A stretch of DNA of 64,000 nucleotides from Schistocephalus solidus (GCA_017591395.1 WEDG01001477.1:30191-94190); one strand, 5' to 3'. Shown: positions 37,441 to 49,575, counted from the stretch's first letter. The notes: generated by a model from the sequence alone, not told the origin. Numbers and translations: made by a program.

Positions 37441-37790
37441 CAACGGAATCCAGGCTACTGGCTGCGGTCAGCGTATAGTATTACAGTGGAGAATTTGAAA
37501 CGGAAGAGGATGGGAACGAGTATACAAACTCTGTTTCTCCATAATTGTCACTGTGAATAAGTTGGAGACTGGTCCGTTTTCCGTGACATGCTCAGTCATA
37601 CCGTAATGCAGTTGTCGGACGCACTGCGTAGATATTTTCTGACATTCAAATTTAGTAAGCCTTTTCCAGATTCCATTAGGTCCGGGGTATTGAAGGTGGT
37701 TATTAAATCGATGCTGGTTATATAGAGACTGGTCCTTATTTATTGGTGTTTTACGTTCACATATCATGCCAAAAAGATGATGTCTGTGGT
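37441..37790 (-). pseudogene. Old RTE-like RT fragment (Z-related)
   Basis: The minus-strand frame 37,767-37,468 contains IWKRLTKFECQ, CVRQLHYGMTEHVTENGPVS and LFTVT, which align in order with [30 protein letters not shown] and AFAVT of Z1. Only this section of the RT palm was found. Confidence 0.6.
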
Positions 37791-38900
37791 TGGTCAGTGT
37801 TTCCTGTGTTCCTGGAAGGAGTTCTTCGTCAAATGATAATCAATTGGTCCCTCGTATATATATGCGTAAACATCAGTGATTTCTGGTTTCAATAACTTGG
37901 ACAACAGCTTCTCAGGTGCCACCCGTTGCTGCATAAAATAATAACGAATAAGGAGCATATAGCACATACAAATGGGCTGTTTAACTCTGTCAGCAACTGC
38001 CTGAACCCAGTTACCAATCTGTCGAAGGGCTCGGACAGTTAACTAGCACATCAAGGACGAAGAGGTTGTGAGGCTGACAAGGGAGAATCTATCGCCATGG
38101 CACATTAGCGCATGTATCTTTCATTTACGGTTAAAACTAATCTGCCATAAATATCATATTCTACAATTCAGTTCTACACGTAAGATGCATATCTCAACAC
38201 CGCACTAAAATGCACGAAATCGACTGACTTGCACTTATCATGCTTTGGGAAGAATTCTTTCATCACCCTTACGTTTAGAAATCCTACAAGCATCTATTCT
38301 CGGAACTGATACTGGTACCACATTTCACAGTATGTTAGGGGACGGTCGCACTGGCGCATCGCTGTTCATGGGGTTAACTGTCCAGGACTCTCGCTGGCAG
38401 GGAGGGGGTGGCTATATAACGCTAAATGCTTGCTCGTCATCGCTTCAATAGGGCGGGGGGATGGAGGGGCTCACAGCGACTATCATCGATCACCACAGTG
38501 AAACCGATGCTTGCGTTCGAGAAGGCGTCAGTTGTCTCAGAAGTGCTGCTGCCATTGTCCACATCTCCGTATGAATTGTCATATTAACATAACATGGCAA
38601 ACCAATAGCCTGGTATCTGATCAAGTCGCCTGAGGACAAGAAAGGATCAATAATTCTAAGCAGGAAATTAGGAAAATGATTCAACGTTAATGCAAACAAC
38701 ATGATCTATTGAAATAAAGAGAGTAGTATGCCTTTAGTTACCTCGGTAATCCGTTAGATAGAGTGGGTGAAGTTCGGGTTGGCCGGTAATAGATGCTGAT
38801 CCCGATGTCTCATGAACACACTCACAGTGGGGTAATGCACAACGTACGTAGGTAAAGAATTCAACTGACGAAGGAATCTCTGCAAGAAAAAGAAACAGTG
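37791..38900. other. No gene recognised
   Basis: No domain, shared repeat or tandem array was recognised. A short G-rich tract lies near 38,450. Confidence 0.35.
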
Positions 38901-38989
38901 TTTGATTGGTGTGGCCCAGTTCCTTTTCAAGCTATCATTCATGTCTTTGGAGATTCGTTTGTCAATGCCATTTCAACGAGCTCTTCCAA

Positions 38990-39920
38990 GTTGACATCCA
39001 GATCAAGTCTGCCTCAGCAACCAAAACGTTGCTGTAGGGTCACCACTGTCCTGTCTATAGTGGCGGGGATAGAGATTCATGGCTGTGAGGCACTGCTCGT
39101 GCGCAAAATTTTTGAAATAATGAACAGGCTTTGTAGGACGTCGTTGTACACCTACAAGAATATCTCGGTCTTCGCAAAACCACGGCCACCAGGTCTGCAC
39201 CGCATATTCCAAGTGCGGCTGCACAAATACTCCGTATACCTTACCTAAGATATGCCTAGTGAAGTTAGCGAATTTTCGTCGTATAGCCGTGATCCTCCCT
39301 TATGGATGGTTACAACATTTGCCACCTTCCACGTATCAGGACATTTGCAAGCTTTGAGGGATTTTCCAAAGATTATACAGAGTGATTCTGCTAATTCTTC
39401 AGGTAGTTGACACAGGAGTACACCTGAGATCTGATCTGGCCCAGGGGACTTGGCCGGATCCAAGTTCCTTAACTCTGCCAAAACTAGCTTTGGTGTAAAT
39501 AAGACTGTGTTTATAAAAGGATTTCGGACGAAATGTTACAGAGAAGAGGGCTGGAGAGACATTTTGGAACACACTTTGGAAGTATTCTTAAAGAAAATCG
39601 ATTTTTGATAGCCATCGCTCACAATTTGGTTGTTTTTGTCTTTGAAGGTTGCAATATGGTGACGATTCTTTGTATTAATGTTAATATATCCACATAAGGC
39701 TTTGGGTGTTTTGCGGTGCCTCTTCCAGGAGCCTTAGTTCATAAAAAATGCGTGATTCACAGAAGATTCTTTTGCATAAATTGCATTATCTTCTAAATTA
39801 TTGAAACTTTTCTGCACTCTCCGTTCGTATAATTATTTTCCACAGCTTGCATTTTTTCAAGTTTCCTTTTTCACTGCTGTTGTAAGGCGCGCAGCTCACT
39901 TATCAAAGCTAAACGAAGCT
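38990..39920 (-). mobile_element. CR1-like LINE fragment with internal deletion
   Basis: On the minus strand an EN-RT spacer (near 39,900-39,500) leads into RT motifs LAELRNLDPAKSPGPDQISG and WKVANVVTIHKGG (39,481-39,245). Next comes MQPHLEYAVQTWWPWFCEDRD (39,224-39,003), which belongs to the far C-terminal region (compare IRPVLEYCVQAWRPW in B1). The RT centre, including the catalytic motif, is missing between them. Confidence 0.75.
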
Positions 39921-40459
39921 CGATATTCTTAGGGAATTAGAGCATCTTTTCAATTGATTACTCTTTCAAAAATAATTTTTTTTGTCACGTCTAACTTTCG
40001 TCTGCATAATTAGACAACCTGATAAATAATGTGCATTTTGCGGCGTCCCTGCACTTTGAAGCCGTGCATGACCATAGTTTTTTAAAAAATATTTGGGTGA
40101 ATTCACTGTAGTAGAAGCTATGTTTTGTCCTGGTTTACTTCTGTTTTCGAAAGGAGGTTGATATCCTTCGACGAGGGTGGTCTTTCGGGAACAAAAAAGG
40201 TCTTCGTTAGGGAGATTTCCTGAAGGGGGCGGATTAGCAGCCTGTTCGGTCGTCATCATTAAATATATAAGTCTAATTACGTCCGATGTAAGAGGATGGA
40301 ATAAAATTGTGAAAGTTTATTGGATGGAGTGATAGAAATATAACGGTCAACGATACAGTAATTGAAAACCAATAAATAGTATTAGTTAATGAGGAGGAGT
40401 TGGTTGGAAGGTAGACGATTGGCTTAGAGTTGGCTACGTAGGGGTGTCCAGAGGACCGG
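39921..40459. other. No gene recognised; may include the 3' end of the gypsy-like element
   Basis: Minus-strand frame 40,259-39,966 has no known motif. The stretch lies downstream of the integrase fragment on the same strand, so it could hold its 3' LTR, but no terminal repeat pair was found. Confidence 0.3.
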
Positions 40460-41484
40460 CCTGTCGTGATTAAATCGAAAACATGGTGGCTAGGGAAACG
40501 AAACAGAAACTAAGTCATGAGGTTCAAGTTGCAGGCCCAAAACTCAGCCAACTGACCGTTTCAAATCTCCCTTTAGGTTTTGGCACTGTCCTCAGTGCCC
40601 ATTTTCCCTATGGGTGCAGGAATGACGACTTCGATCGCTACTGGGAGGACCTGGCCATTGGAGAGTATTGATAGTGAGTCAGCCGATCAGAGTGGTAGGC
40701 GTCCGCGATAAGGTTTAGTTAAGAGAAATGATTCCTAAAAGGTTTAGTGTCAGGTTTGATAGCATCGCGGAGGCGGAAGTTCGAAGGGGTGAAAATGTCT
40801 AAGACGATGAATGGTCTTTGCTATGGATGGTGGAGCTTCGGGGTTGTACCCCTGAGCGGTATAGGGTTATAAAGGAGCACTAAGTCGCCGATTTTATCAG
40901 TTTGTCCCGAACACTGACGGTCCGGCAGAAACTTCTGGTGGTATGAAGAAGATAGTATACTAGTCCATGCAGCATCGCGCGCCTGTCGAATAATGCACCT
41001 AAGCTTTGTGGCGTATTTGGTGGCCAGAATAGGAGTAGGCGTAGGGAGAGGATAGGAGAGATCGCATTGTATCTCAGCTCACGTCCGGTGCACAGAACAT
41101 GGGGTGTGAAACCCGTGGTAGAGTGAATAAATCCACGGTAGGCCAAGTTACATAAAGGTAACTGTATGTCCTTGTCGTGTTCGTGTCCATCTTTAATGAA
41201 AACAAATAATATTTTTTGGAGTGTATGTTCAACCAAGCCGTTCTACTTCAGCGTGGTATGGAGTGGGGGTTTTGTGTACGTCAAGTTAGTTACAAACGTT
41301 TATGAAGCGTTTGAAGTTGAAGTTGGCGCCAGAGTCGAAGTGGAAGGAAATTTGTTCACCCTCCTACAAACTCACGCTCGTGTGACAGCTTTGGCGAGAG
41401 ACTGTGCGTCCTGATATAAAAAAGGCGTAGCTTTGACTCATTTCGTAAAATAATCCATTATAACGAGGATATACTCATATCCAT
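40460..41484 (-). pseudogene. Ty3/gypsy-type integrase fragment
   Basis: On the minus strand the first half reads YEYILVIMDYFTK (near 41,490-41,450), the integrase-core segment holding the first catalytic Asp. Degraded frames carrying a SGANFNFKRF-like second-Asp region follow, with the ValGlu position near 41,240. The open frame 41,236-40,880 has LPLCNLAYRGFIHSTTGFTP, matching the YNxxxHxSTGxTPF signature after the core, and a C-terminal DKLIKSAT/GDLVLLYNP-like segment in two frames. Protease, RT and RNase H are absent. The right edge is cut by a LINE B fragment. Confidence 0.7.
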
Positions 41485-41867
41485 CGACTGCACAAAAGTA
41501 AATCAGCGATCAACGGTCTCTGAAGAGTCGAAAAACCGTAATCGAAAGGTATCTTTAATGCCACGGATGAGTGACAGCAGCATGCTCTATACATGTCCAT
41601 CGAACAACAATGGAGCAGGGCATGGTAGCCAGCAAAGTAATGGCGGAAACGTGGCCTGCGACTTATCGACAGACCTGGATGCCACACATCCAAATTCAAG
41701 TTTCCCGGGAGCTTTTCGAGCAAACGCAGTGTCAAGCGAACTCACGCTGTTTGAAAGATCCATAGAGATGTCTGCAAATCAACCAGCAGGCTCACCGATG
41801 AAAACCAATTTGAACATAGTACTAAAAAATGTAACAAAGGGCATGATTCAACCTTCCATCATTTTCC
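41485..41867 (+). pseudogene. LINE B ORF1 fragment
   Basis: Closely similar to B1 45,403-45,775. It encodes SDSSMLYTCPSNNNGAGHGS, LSTDLDA and FERSIEMSAN of the ORF1 linker. It starts abruptly at cgactgcacaaaagta and ends near caaccttccatca. No EN or RT of family B follows; LINE A begins after a short gap. Confidence 0.8.
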
Positions 41868-41973
41868 TCATCTTTTCCCAGTAGCTTTCCACATGACTCG
41901 GAGAAAGGACCATCAGGAATTTAAGTGACCCTCTTGAAACTATATTTTCGCTACCTCGGGTCGCCCATGAACT

Positions 41974-42768
41974 ATGATGTCTCCTTATATCACCAGTCAT
42001 CCAAACGAGGATGTCATTCTGACGTACACATTCGGTGGTCTACAAGCTAAATTGGTACCGTTTCTTTCGATTGCTGGAGATTTCAATGCACCTTTAGTAG
42101 ACTGGGTAAATCTGACGGTTGATGGTGCACCAACTTCCTTCGGCCACAAGCTAATTGATCTCACTCTCGACCAACCTCTGGTACAGAAGGTTAACATACC
42201 AACGAGATTTAGAGAGAACCGGAGAGCAATTTGCCTGGACCTGGTATTTACGAAGGACTTCTCTAGCATTGATGAAGTGTATTCTATTGCACCCCTCGGT
42301 AAGAGTGACCATAGTACGCTGATGTAGGATTACTCACTTTATTATAAGCGCCAGAATGGAACGGAATGCAAGCGAAATATATGGAAGGCTGATTTTAATG
42401 CGATGAGGAAAGAACTGATGTCTATGAGATGGGATTGTTTGCTTAAAGGGAATCCAGAGGATGACTGGCGATCATTTAAGACAGTCTCACGCAATCTGAT
42501 TGAACGCTTTTGTCCAGTGAAGGTGCAAAAAAAGAAAAGTCGCCCCGCCTGGTTAACAATAGAACTTAACAGGCAGTTGAAGAAGAAGAATAAAAAATGG
42601 AAGGTATTCAGGCAAACAGGGTCAGCAGAGCATCTCAAACAATTTCGTCATCAAAGAAACGGTGTAAAAAGAATGACTCGTCAGGCAAGGAAGAACTATG
42701 AATCAAGAATTATTCAACAGGCTGAATATAAACCAAAATTTTACTCCAGTATATCAATAGCCAACTAA
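41974..42768 (+). pseudogene. LINE A endonuclease C-terminus and EN-RT spacer
   Basis: IAGDFNAPLVDW (near 42,072) is the EN catalytic-loop motif, CLDLVF (near 42,232) and GKSDHS (near 42,300) the last two. TAG 42,325 follows SDHSTLM, and the same frame continues with a basic, probably helical spacer (KKKSRPAWLTIELN) to 42,768. The spacer links EN to the RT fingers, as in other CR1-type proteins. Confidence 0.82.
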
Positions 42769-42826
42769 AACACAAGGACCCAGTAGCAGTACTCATGGAT
42801 GGGAATGGTGTTGAAGTCGTTGAAAA

Positions 42827-44531
42827 TTGCGACAAAGCCGAGTACTTAGGTCGTTTTTTGCCTCGGTTTTCACTAGAGAACCGGAACTTCAGCTTGACCA
42901 CGTCAACAGTGCTGTTATAGACGCCGGTCCAGTGCTTGAATATATAATCTTCCAGGAACCTCTCGTGGAACGAGAACTGCGAAATCTGAAAGAAGCGAAG
43001 TCATATAGTCCGGACGATATACCGGTCAAGTTCTTGAAAGAACTGGCCATCGAACTGTCCAAACCACTAGCGCATATATTTAATTCGTCATTTGAATCAG
43101 GGAAACTGCCATCCGAATGGAAGGCAGCAAATATATACCCCATATACAAGAGTGGTGCTCGATCTAATGTCAACAATTATCGGTCTGTCAGCCTAACCTC
43201 CATTTGCTGTAAAATAATGGAATCAATAATCAAGAAGGCAACCATGAAGTTCCTTGAGGAAAACCAATTACTCTCAGATCTCCAGCATGGCTTCAGACAG
43301 AATCGCTCCTGTCTTTCTAGTATATTACTCTCCACAGAGCAGTGGACTCGTGCACTGGACGAAAATGGTAGGGTTGACGTCATATACACTGATTTCAAGA
43401 AGGCCTTTGACAGTGTCCCAGACAAACGTCTCATCTTCAAATTATCTGAAATCGGCATAAGAGGAATGCTGCTGACATGGATCGCAGACTTCCTTACAAA
43501 TAGATTGCAAACTATGTGCGTCGATTCCTCGAAGTGAACACCTACTCCGGTTCTAAGTGGTGTCCCCCAAGGCTCGGTATTAGGGCCGTTACTCTTCTTA
43601 GTGTACATCAACGACTGTGTCGACGACCTGGATTGCAGTGCCATCGTGTTTGCAGACGATGTTAAATTGTGGAGGGTCATCAGATCTGATTTCGATAGGC
43701 ACGCACTTCAAGAGGATCTCAACCGTCTTAGCAGCTGGTCTGCTCGTTGGCTCTTAAATTTTAACGTTGGGAAGTCTGTGGTCCTAAGACTGCGTACCAG
43801 AAGGACCAGTGAGGAGGATGATTCCTACCAATACATTCTCAATGGGCAGCCCCTTTCAATTGTTGAAAAACAGAAGGACCTCGGTGTTCTAATAAACTCC
43901 TCACTTAAACCATCTTCACAGTGTTTAAAGGCAGCTAAACGCGCTACACGGGTCTTATTTGCGCTCAGACGTGGATTTGTGCAGATTGATAAGGAACTCT
44001 TCCGAAAAACCTTTGGGGTATTTGTTCGATCTCACATGGAATATGCCGTCCAGGCCTCGCATCCGTTGTTTAAGAAGGATTATATACAGCTGGAACGAGT
44101 GCAGGCGAGGACTACGAAGATGGTCAAGAATCTTAGTCATCTGTCTTACGAAGCCAGACTAGTTGAACATGATTTGTTTCCTCTAAATTACAGGCAACTA
44201 CGTGGTGACCTCATCCAAACCTACCAGATTGTCAGAGGCCACGATTGTGCCCTAGAATTTTGCTGACTTCTTCGAATTGGCTGGGACGGAACATCTGCGG
44301 GGTCATCCCTTTAAACTGCAGAGGAAGTTTGTCCATACGGAAGTCCATCGGAACGCCTTTTCGCAGAGGGTCGTTGGAGCATGGAACGGACTCCCTGACG
44401 AGGTGGTCCTTTCAGAAACCGTTGACACATTTAAATTCAAACTAGATACTCATTTTCTGAGAAACTATTTTCAATATAATGAAGATTGTGTAAACAGTGG
44501 CAGGTTGCGCTTGGCCCACACATATCGATGA
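42827..44531 (+). pseudogene. LINE A reverse transcriptase
   Basis: RT motifs appear in order: SYSPDDIPVKFLKEL (near 43,003), EWKAANIYPIYKSG (near 43,115), NNYRSVSLTSICCKIMES (near 43,170), HGFRQNRSC, VIYTDFKKAFDSV (near 43,380), GVPQGSVLGP (near 43,560) and IVFADDVKLW with the catalytic FADD at 43,649-43,660. TGA 43,535 lies in frame just before GVPQGSVLGP. The C-terminal region (HMEYAVQASHPLF) continues to 44,266, then in another frame to 44,531. Confidence 0.88.
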
Positions 44532-44596
44532 CCCTACATTTTCATTTGTCAGATATAGCACTGTAAACGTTTGTACTATTGACATTTTTGCATGTG

Positions 44597-44636
44597 AATA
44601 GGGAGCTCAAGGGCGAAAGCCTACTTCCCTCAATAA
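44597..44636 (+). promoter_or_regulatory. 3'-terminal double stem-loop of LINE A
   Basis: Outer stem aggga (44,600-44,604) with tccct (44,626-44,630); inner stem ggc (44,612-44,614) with gcc (44,619-44,621) closed by a GAAA tetraloop. The sequence caataaa follows at once. The same layout occurs at the 3' ends of B1 and E. LINE RTs often recognise such 3' hairpins, so this is a candidate RT-binding site. Confidence 0.55.
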
Positions 44637-44655
44637 AGTGACTTAAAGTGACTTA

Positions 44656-44808
44656 TACTTACCATCATCAGAATTCAATTCTGGATCCTAAGATGCTGAG
44701 GACTTAAGTTCATTGACGTATTTTCGTGAGATTTTGTTTCATACACCTACGTGATCAAGAACGAATCACCTCGACGTTTCATTATCTCATTCTGAAATGC
44801 TACTAGCG
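44656..44808. other. Short gap between LINE A and the 92-bp repeat
   Basis: Unassigned sequence, no motif recognised. Confidence 0.4.
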
Positions 44809-44900
44809 TATAAACCTACTCTACCACCTGACCATTTTTTCCTAAGCAATTTTTTTCTCCTACCTTCTATTAAAAAATGAAGGCTTATTGAACTCTATCT
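44809..44900 (+). repeat. 92-bp direct repeat, left copy (flank of LINE B1)
   Basis: Identical to 49,374-49,465 except for three substitutions. It begins tataaacctactctacc and ends aactctatct. The left end of B1 starts immediately after it. Confidence 0.95.
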
Positions 44901-44931
44901 TTGTAAACCGTTTTCGATTTCATGTGACAAA

Positions 44932-46142
44932 AACTTACCAGAAATACTCAAGTCACTCTCAGCAGACCGAGAAGAACCACAAAGCAGCAATAATGAAGAA
45001 AGCAGTAAACTACTGAACATTACCAAAACTAAGCTAAACAGTGAAGGGCTGGCACACTGTGATGGATGCCGAGGACTCACAACCAGAGTTTTGAGATTAG
45101 AAGGAGACCTCGATCTCCTATCGGAAATAATATCAGTCCTCATAAAACATAATAAAATTACCTCGCCGAAACACGATGCGAATGAGCCGAAAAACATCAG
45201 CAAGCTTGAACATAATTATCACAAGGAAACGGTAGAAGTCAATAGGCACAACATTAAGCGAAACAAAAAGAGAAAAAGAACGAAGTCATTAGAACAAACC
45301 TCTGAGTCAGTTGAAATACAGATGACCAGAAAGAAAATAAGCGAGGAGGAAATTATGTCTTGCGTTTCCCCAGGTTCGGGAAATCTAATGCACATAGAAT
45401 CCGACTGCACAAAAGTATATCAGCGATCGACGGTCTCTGAAAAGTCAAAAAACAGTAATCGTAAGGTTTCTTTACTGCCACGGACGAGCGACAGCAGCAT
45501 GCTTTTTACATGTCCATCGAACAACAATGAAGCAGGGCATGGTAACCAGCAAAGTAATGGCGGAAAAGTGGCCTACGACTTATCGACAGACCTGGATGCA
45601 ATAAACCAAAATGCAGGTTTCTCGGGTGCTATTCGTGCAAACGCATTGTCAGGAGAACTCACGCAGTTTGAAAGGTCCATAGAGATGTCTGCAAATGAAC
45701 CAACAGGCTCACCGATGAAGACAAATTTGAACACAGTATTAAAGACTGTATCAAAGGGTATGATTCAACCTTCAATCACTAAAAGAAAGCAGGATGCAGA
45801 AACGAGTTTTTTCCCTGACAGGTCATGTTGTCTGGTAGTTCAGGGAGTCTCCGAGGCTACTGGGGAAACGCCAAAAGAAAGGGTAAAACAGGATCTGCTG
45901 ATATTCCAAAAATTTATTGAATGATACGCAAGAAACTGGTGTGACAGTCGACATCAAAAAGATCTTTCGATTGGGGACCTCTCGTTACAAAATGAAACGC
46001 ATGAGGTTCGACCAAGACCATTAAAAGTCGTTTTGGGGAGCAAACAGCAGGTAGATCTATTGCTCTCTCGAAAGTCCCAACTACGAAAGAATCATCGTGG
46101 AGTTTTTTTCAGCCGGATTACTCTCCCACCGATCGGAGGAAA
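44932..46142 (+). pseudogene. LINE B1 ORF1-like region (CxxC, coiled coil, RRM-like)
   Basis: The order is an acidic N-terminus, CDGCRGLTTRVLRLEGDL (near 45,058, a CxxC pair followed by a probable short coiled coil), a long basic Ser/Asn-rich linker, then a conserved block CLVVQGVSEATGETPKERVK (near 45,828). After a frameshift near 45,925 this block continues with VRPRPLKVVLGSKQQ (near 46,009) up to RGVFF at the T7 run. The last part resembles an RRM-like fold and probably binds LINE RNA or nucleic acid; that role is inferred from other LINE ORF1 proteins. Confidence 0.7.
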
Positions 46143-47126
46143 ATGAGGACACTGGTAACAGAATTGAAAAGACGTCAATACGAGGGGGAACAAAACTTGA
46201 AAATAGTAGACAACAAAAATAGTCAAAACGGTGCGCTCGTTTTTATGGGAACATCCGGTGAAATTGACGGCAACCACGCCGGTCAAAAGCCCCACCAAAT
46301 GCCTATAGATTTGAACCCAGACAGGAGACTGGATATATCTTGTGAAATATCCAGCAGAAATCTCCATGCGGAAGACAGAACTAAAAATCTTCAGAAATCG
46401 AGGCAAGGAAACAAGATTAAAATGATGTACACAAATGTGCAGAGTCTATTGAACAAAATGGATGAAATTAAACTGGTCGTGGACCATTTACAACCTGACT
46501 TCATAGCTCTAACTGAAACATGGTTAAATGAACAAATCGCAGACACCGAAGTCCGAATAGACGGTTTTCAGCTTATCCGCATGGATAGAAACGGACGTAG
46601 GGGTGGTGGAATCGCAATGTTTATACGAGAAGGCATTGACTTTATTCCGGATGGGCCCTCGCCAAGTAGGATCTCGTCTTGCGAAATACTTTGCTGTAAA
46701 CTGAAAGTCCCAAACCAACCAGACCTCCATATTGCCGTGGTATATCGACCCCCAGGTCAGCGAATGGACACGGACGAAGCACTCATCGCAGAGGTAAAGC
46801 AAATCTGCCGTAGCAAACATTTATTAATACTTGGAGATTTCAACGCTCCCGATATCGATTGGGTGTCAATGTACTGTTCGCGATCGGAAAATTCATTCGA
46901 ACAGAAATTACTTCAGTTGGTAAATGAGGAGTTTCTTACCCAACATGTCACAATGAAGACCCGGTTCCGAAATGGGCAGCAGTCAAGCTGTTTGGATCTA
47001 ATCATTAGTAGAGACGACAACTGCATCCTTGCATTAAGTTCTTACGTGCCGCTTGGACGAAGTGATCATTGTGTTCTTGCTTGGGAGTACAGTCATTTTT
47101 CTGTACCCAAAACGTCGTACAGTTAG
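46143..47126 (+). pseudogene. LINE B1 endonuclease
   Basis: After the end of the ORF1 block (ELKRRQYEGEQNLKIV) the complete APE-type endonuclease is visible in one frame: MYTNVQSLLNKMDE (metal-binding Asn), FIALTETWLNEQ (catalytic Glu), RRGGGIAMFIREG, VVYRPPGQ, ILGDFNAPDIDW (Asp and Asn), CLDLIIS and GRSDHCVLAW (catalytic His). The frame ends at 47,126 because of one extra A compared with B2. This domain looks intact and is the best preserved EN in the window. Confidence 0.9.
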
Positions 47127-49200
47127 GCAGAGAAATGTATGGAAAGGGATTATCCCAAAAATGAAAGAATTACTGAATGGGATAGACTGGAGCCCTGCAC
47201 ATGTACCTGACCCAAATGCTGCCTGGTTCTTCATTAGTAAATTGATTCAGCAGTTGGTAGAGAAATTCTGCCCACTTAAAAAGGCGATCATGCGTCTCCC
47301 CGACCCGAGTGGGTGACATCGGAAATAAAAAGGAATCTCAAGAAGAAAAAGAAGACTGTGGAGAACATATGCCAGATATCAACAACCTGAACATTTTTCC
47401 GCTTTTAAGAAACAGCGAAATCGGTGTCGGAATCTTCTGAGAAAAAGAAAGATCAACCTTTGAGTCAGAAATAGTCAAAGACATACCAAGAAATTCGAAA
47501 AGGTTTTATGCTTACGTTAATAAGGCAAAACGAAATCGCGACTGCATTCCTTGTCTTAAAGACAATCAGGGAAACAGGTTAATTGATAACTCTGATAAGA
47601 CCTGCCTCTTATCCAATTTCTTTATGTCCGTGTATACCGAGGAACCACCTTTTTGACGAGGATGAATACTACAGTACTGCCACATCTACAAACAAAATAA
47701 GCACGGTGTCGTTCCCAATGGACACAGTAAGAAAAACTCTGAAACAGCTACAGCCCACTAAATCACCTGGCCCAGATGGTATATCCGCAAAAGTTCTCAA
47801 TGAACTCACAGAACAGCTGGCCCTTCCGCTCTCCAAGATATTTGAAAGTTCGATGGAGGCGGGGGCTCTGCCTACCGAGTGGAAGATAGCCAACATAACC
47901 CCCATCTATAAAGGAGGAGAGAGGACATCACCAAACAGTTTCCGACCAGTCAGCCTCACAAGTATCTGTTGCAAAAATGATGGAGAAGATTATTAAAACG
48001 GAACTGATGAGGCATCTTGAAGAGAATAACTTGCTAAGTTCATATCAACATGGATTTCGAAGTGGTCGATCCTGCCTCACAAACTTGCTCACATCCATGG
48101 AAAGTTGGACAAAAATCATTAGAAATGGGTTTGTCAGTCGATGCGGTCTACATTGACTTTAGCAAAGCCTTTGACAGGGTTCCACACAAACGTCTGATCT
48201 TCTTAAGCTCCGTCAAATGGGTGTGACTGGCAACCTACTCAAATGGTTGGCCGACTTTCTCACAGACAGGCGCCAGCGTGTTTGTATCGGAGACACCAAG
48301 TCTCACTGGGAAACCGTTCACAGTGGAGTTCCGCAGGGCAGCGTTCTGGGTCCCATTTTGTTTCTGATATACGTAAACGACTGCCTGGATTGTCTGACAT
48401 GCGAGAAGGTAATGTTCGCTGACGATTTGAAGTTATGGAACTCGATTGAAAAACCGGAGGATGCGCGAAAATTACAACAAAACTTAGATCGCTTGCAAAC
48501 ATGGTGTGATGAGTGGCTGCTGAACCTTAATCTTAACAAATGCCAAATAATCCGACTGCGGTCTAGTTCCAGAAGGCTGATTGAGTTTGAATACCAGTAC
48601 TCCATCAGTGGTCACCAACTCCAGGAGGTAAATATTCTAAAGGACTTGGGTATATGGATAACACCAACTCTCAAACCATCGTCGCACTGTGCGAATATCG
48701 CAAAGAAAGCAATGTGTATCTTAGGCGCAATCAGGAGGTCCTTCTTTAATTTTGACGAAGAGCTTTTTGGGCGCGTTTATGGAACATTTATCCGGCCGGT
48801 GTTGGAATATTGCGTTCAGGCGTGGCGCCCTTGGACGAAACATGACTACGCTCTGCTGGAGAAAGTTCAACGGAGGGCAACGAAACTAGTCAGCGGATTG
48901 GAATGCCTACCCTATGAGGGCCGCCTAGAAAGACTTAAAATTTTTCCTCTCTTATAGGCAATACAGAGGGATATGATCTTAGTCTTCAAACTGGTCAGAG
49001 GAGTTGATTGTGCTCTTCAGATGGCCAACTTTTTGAATTGGCAAACATGACAAGTCTCCGAGGTCACCAATACAAACTGAAAAGAAATCACGCCAAACTT
49101 GAAGTACGGGCCAACTTCTTTTCCCAACGGGTGATTGACGAATGGAACAAGCTGCCAGCCCTCAGTTGTTCAGGCTGAAAGCGTTGAAATGTTTAAAAGA
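47127..49200 (+). pseudogene. LINE B1 reverse transcriptase and C-terminal region
   Basis: The EN-RT spacer continues in changing frames to 47,660. The RT then reads KSPGPDGISAKVLNEL (near 47,758), EWKIANITPIYKGG, SFRPVSLTSICCK, a frameshift near 47,975, YIDFSKAFDRV (near 48,147), GVPQGSVLGPILF (near 48,326) and VMFADDLKLW with FADD at 48,415-48,426. The C-terminal region includes IRPVLEYCVQAWRPW (near 48,793). TAG stops the frame at 48,955, and similarity continues to about 49,200. Confidence 0.88.
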
Positions 49201-49309
49201 AGACTTGATGCATTTTTACTTGATGAACATATATTTAGTCGACAGCAATGATTGATATACTAAAACGACTATCGCCATGTAACATTTGCTTGTTTTGCTA
49301 GCGTCTATC

Positions 49310-49350
49310 TGTAAATAGGGTTTTCAAAGGCTCTGCCTATCTCCCTTATA
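49310..49350 (+). promoter_or_regulatory. 3'-terminal double stem-loop of LINE B1
   Basis: Outer stem aggg (49,317-49,320) with ccct (49,343-49,346); inner stem aggc (49,328-49,331) with gcct (49,335-49,338) and loop tct. The layout matches LINE A and LINE E although the loops and spacers differ in sequence. Confidence 0.55.
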
Positions 49351-49373
49351 TATACTGAATAATACCGAATTAT

Positions 49374-49465
49374 TATAAACCTAATCTACCACCTGACCAT
49401 TTTTTCCTAAGTAATTTTTTTCTCCTACCTTCTATTAAAAAATGAAGGCTTATTGAACTCTGTCT
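49374..49465 (+). repeat. 92-bp direct repeat, right copy
   Basis: Differs from 44,809-44,900 at three positions (a for c, t for c, g for a). It starts directly after the last bases of B1 (taccgaattat). Confidence 0.95.
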
Positions 49466-49575
49466 CCATTTTTATAGTAGGAGTTTTTTTCCCTGCCTAT
49501 TTTTCAGTTCACCATTTATTTTAAAACATCGCTAACTGTTGACATAGCAAGACAAGTTATTATTATTATTATTTT

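Larger units (their letters stand above)
41890..44655 (+). mobile_element. LINE A: CR1/L2-like non-LTR retrotransposon, 5'-truncated
   Basis: It starts inside EN and covers the EN C-terminus, RT and C-terminal region, then a 3' UTR with the double stem-loop (44,600-44,630), caataaa and the tail gtgacttaaagtgacttat. The ORF1 region is missing. Two stops stand where related copies have Trp or a similar residue (TAG 42,325 and TGA 43,535), and one-base shifts occur near 42,850 and 44,262. Related to B and E but clearly a separate family. Confidence 0.9.
44901..49373 (+). mobile_element. LINE B1: CR1/L2-like LINE, almost complete
   Basis: ORF1-like region, EN, RT with FADD, C-terminal region and 3' UTR with the double stem-loop, about 4.5 kb in total. 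No ATG opens the ORF1 frame at its left end, so a small 5' part may be missing. Frame breaks lie near 45,925, at the T7 run 46,103-46,109, near 47,107 (four A where B2 has three), in the spacer near 47,300-47,660, near 47,975 and near 48,200. It is bounded exactly by the 92-bp direct repeats. Confidence 0.92.

Noticed and set aside
48004..48030. Hammerhead-ribozyme-like ctgatgagg...gaa word in B1
   Set aside because: It lies in the RT coding sequence, lacks the paired stems and the required GAAA position.
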